Source: an uncultured bacterium
GTDB lineage: Bacteria > Acidobacteriota > Thermoanaerobaculia > Multivoradales > J023
Length of the DNA: 55,982 nt
Direction: 5' to 3'
NCBI GenBank assembly: GCA_937948815.1
Contig: CALFAM010000104.1
Span: 1-55,982, forward strand
The position numbers and the translations under genes are program-made. Numbering within the stretch: position 1 is the stretch's first letter; each line of letters begins with the position of its first letter. Positions 1 to 6,865 of the stretch are shown piece by piece. Under the pieces are notes generated by a model. The model ran no database searches. It was not told the origin of the DNA and saw nothing but the letters and a program-made list of their open reading frames with translations.

Positions 1-2
1 CG

Positions 3-116
3 CGCATCAGCGCATCGAGCGATGGGCTGATCTATTGGATCGAGTTGCTGGGGAAGACGGTGGCGGCGAGAAGCGTCACGACTGATCGGTACACACTGTG
101 GCACATAGCCGTATGA
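3..116 (+). CDS. Possible 3' end of an unidentified gene (partial)
   Basis: An open frame enters from the window edge and ends at TGA 114-116, giving 37 residues including SSDGLIYWIELLG. The composition is compatible with the C-terminus of a beta-propeller or secreted protein, but nothing diagnostic is visible. The second plus frame is also open until 83-85, so frame choice is not certain. If real, the gene converges on the P460 pair, and its stop lies inside the large hairpin at 106-149. Confidence 0.25.
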   Translation, partial: RISASSDGLIYWIELLGKTVAARSVTTDRYTLWHIAV

Positions 117-149
117 GCGTGGGCGCCGCCGCCCACGCTCATACGGCTA
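106..149. terminator. Perfect 20-bp hairpin between convergent genes
   Basis: Positions 106-125 and 130-149 are perfect reverse complements (20 bp each) around the 4-nt loop CCGC. The hairpin starts 26 bases beyond the P460 stop at 175, where a terminator would sit. Neither side has a clear U-tract, so it may be a bidirectional transcript-end structure or a dispersed palindromic element. Confidence 0.55.
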
Positions 150-174
150 CGCGCTTGGGATGCGCTCTCCAGCA

Positions 175-726
175 CTACCGTTGAAGGATGGGATAGGCCT
201 CCGTGAAAACCCAGTCTGTTGCCTTGGCAGGAACATGGCACGTTAGGCATTCGGTACCAAAACGCTTCGTCGTGGTTTCCATCCGACTATCTGCTTCGAA
301 GTAGGCCCAGCCCCAGCCGTTTCCCCATAACGGACTGTCCGGGAATCGCCCCTCGGTATCCTTGACCATGACGAACCAGCCTTGGATCGGACCGCTGAGG
401 CTGACCGTTCCAGTCGACATCGCTCGTGTCGTGGCGCCCCGTAGCTCCTTGACCAGCACGGCTCCGTCCGGGAACGTGCCATGCTGCCGAAAGTGTTCGA
501 TGGTGCCGGGCTGCGTGTAGACGTAATGGAGCCCCTCGGCGCCCTTTTCTTGTTTGGCGGCGATCGACCAAGTGCCGAGCAAGGGCCACATTTCGTAACC
601 GTCCGGGACAATGAGTTGTCCGGTGGCACGCACCGCGGGTGAGAAGCTCGAGTCTGCCGCAGCCAAAGAGAACGCCAGGCTGATGCTGATCGCGATGAGG
701 ACGATGCCGAATCGTGCGCTAGTCAT
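175..726 (-). CDS. Cytochrome P460 family protein (downstream copy)
   Basis: This is a 183-residue periplasmic c-type haem protein of the cytochrome P460 / cytochrome c'-beta family. Residues 1-24 form a signal peptide ending in SLAAADS. The middle is a beta-rich P460 domain containing GTFPDGAVLVKEL, and a single haem c motif CLTCH (Cys160, Cys163, His164) lies near the C-terminus, followed by the family ending DWVFTEAYPIL. Family members bind or oxidise small nitrogen compounds such as hydroxylamine or NO. The substrate cannot be read from the sequence. The ATG overlaps the stop of the upstream paralogue by 8 bases, so the two are translationally coupled. The pair runs divergently from an AraC regulator. 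Confidence 0.88.
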   Translation of the reverse strand: MTSARFGIVLIAISISLAFSLAAADSSFSPAVRATGQLIVPDGYEMWPLLGTWSIAAKQEKGAEGLHYVYTQPGTIEHFRQHGTFPDGAVLVKELRGATTRAMSTGTVSLSGPIQGWFVMVKDTEGRFPDSPLWGNGWGWAYFEADSRMETTTKRFGTECLTCHVPAKATDWVFTEAYPILQR

Positions 727-1342
727 CGTCCTCGACGCCCGATCCCCGCGGCAGCATGTCGCGGCGGCCGCCTTCTGCCTTTGCTCCTGCGCCCTTGCCA
801 GCTCTCAGTACGGGATAGTACTGCGTGAAAACCCAGTCGGTGTCTGCTGAAGCTTCATGACATGCATTACAGGCCGCCGCAGGGAAGGCTGAGGCAGTCT
901 CCGCGAGCGTCTTGTGGTCCGGAGATGTGAAGCTGAAATAGGCCCAGTTCCCGGGCTCATTCGGGAAGTGCTTCTTGCTTTTGATCGTCGCCTCGAGGCC
1001 AATGAAGTCACCCATGAAATAGCCGGCCCCGGAGGGAGCGCTCTTACCGCCGACGGCGACGAGCTCTTTGATCAAGATCGTACCTTCGGGAAAAGATCCG
1101 GACTTTTTCCAGTACTTCCAGCTTGCTGGATCGATATACACGTTGTGGAATTCGGGGAACGCGGCCTTGCCATTGTTCATGTCATTGGGGGTGACTGGCG
1201 TGCCCACGAAGACCCATTCTCGATAGCCTTCGGGGCGGACGAGCTCGTTCTTGTCGTTGATACGAAAGGCTTCCCCAGCATGGGCGGCAGCCGTTGACGT
1301 CAACAGGATTGCGAGCGCAACAGTGAGAGCATATGGACGCAT
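719..1342 (-). CDS. Cytochrome P460 family protein (upstream copy)
   Basis: This is a 207-residue secreted P460-family haem protein. The signal peptide spans residues 1-22 (AAAHAGEA). The P460 domain contains GSFPEGTILIKEL and ends with the haem motif CNACH (Cys158, Cys161, His162) and DTDWVFTQYYPVL. The last 25 residues are a charged Gly/Asp-rich tail absent from the paralogue. A strong ribosome site (GGAGGAAGAA) directly precedes the ATG. It is first in a two-gene operon with the paralogue at 175-726, which it overlaps. The gene pair probably arose by tandem duplication followed by divergence. The divergent AraC gene at 1498 is the obvious candidate regulator, although no operator is recognisable in the 155-bp intergenic space. 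Confidence 0.88.
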   Translation of the reverse strand: MRPYALTVALAILLTSTAAAHAGEAFRINDKNELVRPEGYREWVFVGTPVTPNDMNNGKAAFPEFHNVYIDPASWKYWKKSGSFPEGTILIKELVAVGGKSAPSGAGYFMGDFIGLEATIKSKKHFPNEPGNWAYFSFTSPDHKTLAETASAFPAAACNACHEASADTDWVFTQYYPVLRAGKGAGAKAEGGRRDMLPRGSGVEDDD

Positions 1343-1497
1343 TTCTTCCTCCAGTTCGAAGAAGGTTTACAGTTCTCGACACCCAACTAGGGTTCGCAGT
1401 ATGCTAGGAGTCAGTCCACGGCAGCGGAAGGTGTGATCGTCTTGGTCTTCCGCTTGATCGTCTCGGCCCGCCGCGTTCAAAGGAAATTCAGAGGAAC

Positions 1498-2406
1498 ATG
1501 GACGAACTCACCCAACTGATCTGTGAGCTGCGGCTGCATAGCTCAATTTTCTACCGGTCCGATCTCGCGTCGCCGTGGGGGATCGCATTCGATGCATCCA
1601 GCGAGCTTCGTTTTCATGCGTTGCTTCGTGGCGAATGCTGGGTGGGTCACGACCGTATGGGTGAGCCGCTGCAGCTGCGGGAAATGGAGGTCGTACTCAT
1701 GATGAGTGGCGTGAACCACTGGGTTGCCGATCAACCTGGACGGTCTCTGGTTGCGGGTCAAGCTGTACTCGAATCTTGCGATCTTGGTCGCCCACTTTTT
1801 CAAGAAGGCCCAACAGATGAAACACTTCTTTGTGGTCGAGCCGCCTTTGCCGACAACGATGTTGCATTGGCATTGTTGAATCTCGTTTCGCCGAGTGTTC
1901 GCATCCGGCACGGAGATGACGGCGGTTCGCAGGTTTGGCGGCTGGTGGAATCGATTGATGAGGAAGTACTCGGCGAAGCGCCTGGCCACAAAGTGATCGT
2001 CGATCGACTCACGGAGGCGCTTTTCGTGTCATTGCTGCGCAGGGCAGTGGAGCCGATGGTCGCTGCGTCAGGTGTTGCTCGTGCGCTGCGGGATCCACGG
2101 CTTCCCAAAGCCCTGCGGCGAATTCACGAACGGCCGCAAGAGAAGTGGACCATTGCAGTGCTTGCCGAGCATGCTGGCATGTCTCGGGCCGCTTTTGCGC
2201 GGCGATTCAAGAGTACGCTCGCCATGACACCGATGGCTTATGTCACGGGGATTCGAATCGCGAAGGCGAAGCGCATGCTCGCGTCAGGGGACTCGGTGGA
2301 TCGAGTTGCCTCGGCTGTCGGATATGAGTCACCCGAGGCATTTCGCAAGCTCTTCCAGCGAACCACGGGGAAGTCGCCGGTCGCGTACGCACGTGCCCGC
2401 CCATGA
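1498..2406 (+). CDS. AraC family transcriptional regulator
   Basis: This 302-residue cytoplasmic DNA-binding protein has an N-terminal AraC-type cupin (about residues 8-195, Cupin_6-like, with RFHALLRGECWV and the turn SGVNHW) and a C-terminal double helix-turn-helix (about 200-300). The first HTH contains LAEHAGMSRAAFARRFK and the second contains VASAVGYESPEAFRKLFQR, the family signature. The ATG follows AGAGGAAC. It is transcribed away from the two cytochrome P460 genes, so a local activator role is the simplest inference. AraC proteins of this cupin subclass commonly respond to small ligands or redox conditions. The inducer here is unknown. Confidence 0.9.
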   Translation: MDELTQLICELRLHSSIFYRSDLASPWGIAFDASSELRFHALLRGECWVGHDRMGEPLQLREMEVVLMMSGVNHWVADQPGRSLVAGQAVLESCDLGRPLFQEGPTDETLLCGRAAFADNDVALALLNLVSPSVRIRHGDDGGSQVWRLVESIDEEVLGEAPGHKVIVDRLTEALFVSLLRRAVEPMVAASGVARALRDPRLPKALRRIHERPQEKWTIAVLAEHAGMSRAAFARRFKSTLAMTPMAYVTGIRIAKAKRMLASGDSVDRVASAVGYESPEAFRKLFQRTTGKSPVAYARARP

Positions 2407-2495
2407 CAGGGTAGAGAGAGTCAACTTCTTTTCCACAAATAGAGAAGGCCGCGGGATGCACCGCGACCTCTGCCGTTTGCTGACGAACGGTGCGA

Positions 2496-5489
2496 TCAGA
2501 AGCGGTAGCGCAAGCCGACCTGGAACTCTCGGGGTTCGCCGGTGCCCGACGAGATGGTGCCGTCGAAGTTGAAGACCAGGTTGGTGGTTTGCGGGCGGAG
2601 GAGGTTGCGGTCGTTGAAGACGTTGAAGACGTCGACGGATAGCTCGAGCTCACGACCACCGACCGGGAAGGATTTGGAGACCCGGATGTCGAGGGTCTTG
2701 AACTCGTTGTCGCGCCGGCCGATGTTGCGGGTCGTGATCGAGCCATCGGGGTTGATCCGATCTTGCGGCGTGTTGGCGATCGAACCGTCGGCGGTGATCG
2801 AAATCGGCTGTGCCGAGCGGTAGGTGTAGCGGGCGTTGATATTGAAGCCCTTGGGGGCGCGGTACAGGAACCACGCATTGAAGCGGTGCTTCTGATCGCG
2901 ATCTGACAGCCCGAACTCCGCGTCGAGCCGCGTGATGTCGGCGTAGCGGAAGGTAAACGGATCGCGCTCGTTGTCGTCGTCGGATTCGTCTTTCGACCGC
3001 GTGTAGTAAGCCTGCAGGTCGTATTTCCGGCCGCTGTGGGTGACGCCGAGGGTCAGGCCACGGTAGCGGCTTCGGGCAGTCGACTCGACGGTGGTCAGCA
3101 CACCAATGCCGTTCGAACCGTCGGGGCCGAGACCGGTGGCCCACGGCGAGCCGAGTAGCGGATCGTTGCGATCGGTGAATCGGGTCAAGTGATCGGTCTT
3201 GTTGTAGTTGGCTTTGACCAGCAGCGATGTGTTGCGGGCGACCTCACCCTCCCAAGAAAGCGTCCATGCTTGCGTGGTCGGGTTCTGGAAATCTTTGTCG
3301 AAGACGAAGACGCCAGGTTGGAATGGGTCGCCGATCTCGGAGATGGGGATCAGTTGGTCGATCGGCGGCGGCGCGCCGAGAATCGGAGTCAGAGCGCTGT
3401 TGCGGAAGACGTTCTGGCCGCGGCTTCCATCCGTCGAGCGGCTTGATGCCAAGACCAGTCCCGGGATGCGCGCGTTGTAGACGCCGTAGTTGAAGCGCCA
3501 GACCTGCTTGCCTTCGCCCTTGGGATCCCATGCGACACCCAGGCGGGGCTGGAACATCTCGTCGTCGTCCGGAATCGTGCCGTCGCCCGGGAATTCCTGC
3601 CCATTGCGCGTCTGGCCGATGAGCGGCGCGTAGAAGAGCTCCTCACGCGGTGTGATCAGATCGGGTTGGAGCTGGGCTTCCCAGCGAAGACCGTAGGTGA
3701 AGGTAAGACCTGCCTTGGGCTGCCAGGTGTCCTGGAAGAAGATTGCGGGCTCGGTCTGGGTGATGGTCTGGGTACCGGCTTCTTCCGAAGACAACCCGCC
3801 GACGCCAGCCTGTTGGAGGTAGAGCAGAACGGGACCGGTGATCGACGTACCGGGTGGGCAGACGCCCAGACCCGACGAGCTGCCATCCGAGCATTCGACA
3901 TAGTTCGGGTTGGCGGCGTAGTTGAGGAAACCGTCGGTGGAGCCGAAGATGAAGCGACCGTTGGCGAAGCCGATGAAGGTCTGGAAGGCAGCGGTCTGGT
4001 TCCACTCGACTCCGACCTTGAAGGTGTGGTCGTCCTTGAGGAACGTGAGTGCGTCATTGATCTGCCAGCGGGTGTCGTGATAGCGCACCGGAATGAAGAA
4101 CGGCATACCGAAGCGGAACTGCTCGACGAAGTCGAATGCAATGTCGGGCAAGGGACGGTTGGTGCCGGTGATGGTCGGTCCTTCGTAGGGGCGCGGCCGG
4201 TCTTCGCGGGCGAATTGGACACGCGCCTCGTTGATCATGCTGTTCGAGAGGTTGGAGAGCAGTGAGAGGTTGACTGCATTGGAGCTGTCCAGCTCTGTGG
4301 CATTGGCCGAGACGCCCCAGGAGTCGACGTCAAACGTGCCATTGACCTGCTCGGAGTCGATGCCGGTGTAACGCGCCGTACCGACGTGATGCTCATTGAT
4401 ATGCCAGTCGAGCTTGAACAGACCGACCAGGCCATCGTCGGTGCGTGTGATCGGCGCGTTCTCGTTGGGACTGCCGAATCCTGCCAAGGTATTGACGACA
4501 CGCGGATCAATCCGGGTGGGATCGTTCTGTTTCGTTTCGTCGGCGTCTTGGAAATCGACGGACGCGAAGTAGAAGAGCTTGTCCTGTTTGATCGGCCCGC
4601 CAAGCGTGAAGCCGAGCTGGGTCTGCGTCTGGTCGAAGTCGGGCTCGAGGGTGCCGTCCGCACGCTCGGCGCGTGACGAGAGATCGTCGTTCTTGAAGAA
4701 GGCGTGGGCGGTACCCGTCACCTTGTTGGTGCCCGACTTGGTGACCACGTTGACAAAGCCGCCGGACGATCGTCCGAACTCCGCTGGGGCGCCGTCGGCA
4801 ATGACCACGAACTCCTGCACGGCATCGATGTTGAACGTGAACGCGGCACGCTGGCCGCCTCGTTGCTCACCGAAGAATGGGTTGTTGAAATCCGCGCCGT
4901 CGACCGAGATGTTGTTCTGGATGCCCTTCTGGCCGTTGATCGTCAGCTCGTCGCCGTCGGGTCCCTGCACGATCGAAACGCCAGGGGTCAGCAGCGTGAA
5001 GTCGAGGAAGTTGCGGTCGTTGTTCGGCACCTTGTCGAGGGTTTCGCGATCGATGGTGACCGTGCTGCGCGTGCTCGACGTTTCGATCAGCGGGGAGTCG
5101 GCGGTGACGTCGATGACTTCGGAGAGCTCGGAGACCGAGAGCTCGAAGTTGATCGACACCACGGCGCTGATGCGAACCGGAACGTTGCTGCGCCGCTGGG
5201 ACTGGAAGCCATCGAGCGCTGCGGTGACCTCGTACTCGCCTGACGGCAGGCCGACGCCGCGGTAGCGACCGCTGGCAGAGGACACCACCAATCGCGTGAG
5301 GTTGGTGGCCTGATTGCGGATCGTGACCGTGACGCCGGGGAGGGCACTGCCGTCCGACGCGGTGACCAATCCTTCGATGGTGCCGGAGGTCGACTGAGAC
5401 TGGGCCCATGCTGCGGGCACCAGCAGCATCGATACGGCCAGGGCGACGAGTAGGGGGATCGTGACGCGCAAGCAGGTCTTTCGGTCCAT
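2496..5489 (-). CDS. TonB-dependent receptor with CarboxypepD_reg N-terminus
   Basis: This is a 997-residue outer-membrane beta-barrel transporter. The ATG at 5489 is preceded by GAGGAGACCTG. The open frame extends 178 codons further upstream, but that part lacks protein-like composition and a ribosome site, so it is excluded. The signal peptide ends at AWAQS (about 30). It is followed by a carboxypeptidase-regulatory-like beta sandwich (about 33-115, GTIEGLVTASDGSALPGV), a plug domain (about 130-250), a long barrel, and the terminal aromatic ending LRYRF required for barrel insertion. This architecture is abundant in acidobacteria and resembles Oar-like or SusC-like receptors. No SusD partner or substrate-processing gene is adjacent, so the substrate is unknown. 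An inverted repeat lies upstream at 5556-5600. Confidence 0.92.
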   Translation of the reverse strand: MDRKTCLRVTIPLLVALAVSMLLVPAAWAQSQSTSGTIEGLVTASDGSALPGVTVTIRNQATNLTRLVVSSASGRYRGVGLPSGEYEVTAALDGFQSQRRSNVPVRISAVVSINFELSVSELSEVIDVTADSPLIETSSTRSTVTIDRETLDKVPNNDRNFLDFTLLTPGVSIVQGPDGDELTINGQKGIQNNISVDGADFNNPFFGEQRGGQRAAFTFNIDAVQEFVVIADGAPAEFGRSSGGFVNVVTKSGTNKVTGTAHAFFKNDDLSSRAERADGTLEPDFDQTQTQLGFTLGGPIKQDKLFYFASVDFQDADETKQNDPTRIDPRVVNTLAGFGSPNENAPITRTDDGLVGLFKLDWHINEHHVGTARYTGIDSEQVNGTFDVDSWGVSANATELDSSNAVNLSLLSNLSNSMINEARVQFAREDRPRPYEGPTITGTNRPLPDIAFDFVEQFRFGMPFFIPVRYHDTRWQINDALTFLKDDHTFKVGVEWNQTAAFQTFIGFANGRFIFGSTDGFLNYAANPNYVECSDGSSSGLGVCPPGTSITGPVLLYLQQAGVGGLSSEEAGTQTITQTEPAIFFQDTWQPKAGLTFTYGLRWEAQLQPDLITPREELFYAPLIGQTRNGQEFPGDGTIPDDDEMFQPRLGVAWDPKGEGKQVWRFNYGVYNARIPGLVLASSRSTDGSRGQNVFRNSALTPILGAPPPIDQLIPISEIGDPFQPGVFVFDKDFQNPTTQAWTLSWEGEVARNTSLLVKANYNKTDHLTRFTDRNDPLLGSPWATGLGPDGSNGIGVLTTVESTARSRYRGLTLGVTHSGRKYDLQAYYTRSKDESDDDNERDPFTFRYADITRLDAEFGLSDRDQKHRFNAWFLYRAPKGFNINARYTYRSAQPISITADGSIANTPQDRINPDGSITTRNIGRRDNEFKTLDIRVSKSFPVGGRELELSVDVFNVFNDRNLLRPQTTNLVFNFDGTISSGTGEPREFQVGLRYRF

Positions 5490-5539
5490 CAGGTCTCCTC
5501 GGTCGAGCAAGGAACGAAGGGGACGGCATGCAAAAGTCG

Positions 5540-5555
5540 CCCGGCCGCGGCCGGG
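5540..5555. repeat. 16-bp GC palindrome in receptor leader
   Basis: CCCGGCCGCGGCCGGG is a perfect self-complementary stretch in the 5' leader of the TonB-dependent receptor gene, about 50 bases upstream of its ATG. It could fold in the mRNA or be chance in GC-rich DNA. Confidence 0.4.
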
Positions 5556-5600
5556 ATTGCCGTATCTCGTACAGGTGATGTGGTCAACAAGATACGCAAT
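5556..5600. promoter_or_regulatory. Candidate operator (imperfect inverted repeat)
   Basis: The arms at 5556-5570 (ATTGCCGTATCTCGT) and 5587-5600 (ACAAGATACGCAAT) are inverted copies with one inserted base and one mismatch. They lie in the intergenic space between the receptor gene (minus) and the DinB-like gene (plus). The size and position suit a regulator-binding site for the receptor, but the protein is unknown. Confidence 0.45.
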
Positions 5601-5737
5601 ATCCAGCATCAAGTCCAGAATCGTCGCGAAAGCAACTGCGGTTAGGACGAGCGTGGCAGCAGTGGCTGGGGTACCATTTGCGGGTGTCGATGAAGGGATG
5701 TCGATGAACGAAGCACGTACTTCTGAGGTGATCGACC

Positions 5738-6301
5738 ATGCGTGAGACGACACTGGCGGACCTGGGGCAGCAGTACCAGGCGCTGGAAACCGATGCCGAA
5801 GCGCTCTTGGCAGGTCTGAGCGAGGCTCAGCTCGCCTGGCAGCCTGAGCGGGCGCGGTGGTCCGTGGCCCACTGCCTGCATCACCTGAACATTGCAGACT
5901 TGGGCTACCAAGCCAGTTTTGATCGGGCCTTGGCGAAGCTTCGCGCGCGTGGCAGTCATGGCGACGGAACCGTGCGACTCGGTTTTCTCGAAGCCAAGTT
6001 CGCGGGCATGCTGGAACCGCCACCGAGCCGTCCCGTGAGCGCGCCCAAGCGATTTCACCCGGCCTTGGAGCGACCGCCGGAAGAAGTGGTTGCCGAGTTC
6101 CGCGCTGTGCGTAAGCGTTTTCGTGCGCTGCTCGACGCCGGCGACGGCTTGGATCTGAATCGACTCCGCGTTCGCTCCCCGGTGTCGCCGTTGATCCGTT
6201 TTCGTCTCGGCTCGGCTTTCGTCATCGCGGCCGCGCACGATCGGCGCCATCTCTGGCAGGCGCGGCAGGTACGCGAGCACGCTTCGTTCCCCGGGTCGTG
6301 A
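5738..6301 (+). CDS. DinB superfamily protein
   Basis: This 187-residue cytoplasmic four-helix-bundle protein belongs to the DinB/YfiT-like metal-binding superfamily. The family metal ligands are visible as His45/His48/His49 in WSVAHCLHHLN near the end of helix 2 and in HDRRHLWQARQV near the C-terminus. Length and layout match the family. Members act as thiol-dependent transferases or metal-binding proteins, and many have no assigned reaction. The stop is 17 bases before the ATG of the molybdenum hydroxylase FeS subunit, so the four genes are probably one transcript. A role in maturing or protecting the hydroxylase is only a guess from this linkage. Confidence 0.8.
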   Translation: MRETTLADLGQQYQALETDAEALLAGLSEAQLAWQPERARWSVAHCLHHLNIADLGYQASFDRALAKLRARGSHGDGTVRLGFLEAKFAGMLEPPPSRPVSAPKRFHPALERPPEEVVAEFRAVRKRFRALLDAGDGLDLNRLRVRSPVSPLIRFRLGSAFVIAAAHDRRHLWQARQVREHASFPGS

Positions 6302-6318
6302 GGAGGGTGCCGCACGCC

Positions 6319-6828
6319 ATGGACGACTCTGCCCTGATCGACGTCGCACTCACCGTCAACGGCACGCACTATCAGCGCCAGGTCGAGTCGCGCCTGCTGC
6401 TCAGCGACTTCTTGCGGCACGACCTCGGGCTGACCGGCACCCACGTCGGCTGTGAGCACGGTGTTTGCGGCGCCTGCACGATCTTGTTGGACGGTGAAGC
6501 GGTTCGCGCCTGCTTGCTGTTCGCAGCCCAGGTGCGGGGCAGCACGATCACCACGGTCGAAGGCCTAGCAGCCGCGGATGGCACGCTTCATCCACTGCAA
6601 GAGGCTTTCCGGCAGGCACATGGTCTCCAGTGCGGCTTTTGTACCCCGGGTTTTCTACTCACACTGGTGCCGTTCCTGGCAGAGAATCCAAATCCGGACG
6701 ATCGTGAGATTCGCCAGGCGATTTCGGGAAACCTCTGTCGCTGTACGGGCTACCAAGGCATTGTCGATGCGGTTCGGTCCCTAAGCCGCACGGGCGCGCC
6801 GAAGCCCGCCCACGAGGCCGAGACATGA
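6319..6828 (+). CDS. Molybdenum hydroxylase 2Fe-2S subunit (CoxS/XdhC-like small subunit)
   Basis: This 169-residue electron-transfer subunit belongs to a xanthine dehydrogenase / CO dehydrogenase-type molybdenum hydroxylase. It has a plant-ferredoxin-like N-domain with CEHGVCGACTILLDG and a downstream Cys, then a four-helix [2Fe-2S] domain with CGFCTPGF and NLCRCTGYQGI. The ATG at 6319 is chosen over an upstream GTG at 6298 because AGGAGGG at 6300-6307 is correctly placed for it, and the N-terminus then matches family length. It carries electrons from the Mo site of the next subunit to FAD. The gene order small-large-medium differs from the classical coxMSL order but is common in this superfamily. 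Confidence 0.93.
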   Translation: MDDSALIDVALTVNGTHYQRQVESRLLLSDFLRHDLGLTGTHVGCEHGVCGACTILLDGEAVRACLLFAAQVRGSTITTVEGLAAADGTLHPLQEAFRQAHGLQCGFCTPGFLLTLVPFLAENPNPDDREIRQAISGNLCRCTGYQGIVDAVRSLSRTGAPKPAHEAET

Positions 6829-6865
6829 GCACGCGCGAGGGGATGCGCCGGCCGAGGACCAGCCG

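Noticed and set aside
5490..6023. N-terminal extension of the TonB-dependent receptor frame by 178 codons
   Set aside because: The extension has shadow-like composition and no ribosome site, and it runs antisense over the DinB-like gene. ATG 5489 has a good ribosome site and starts a signal peptide.
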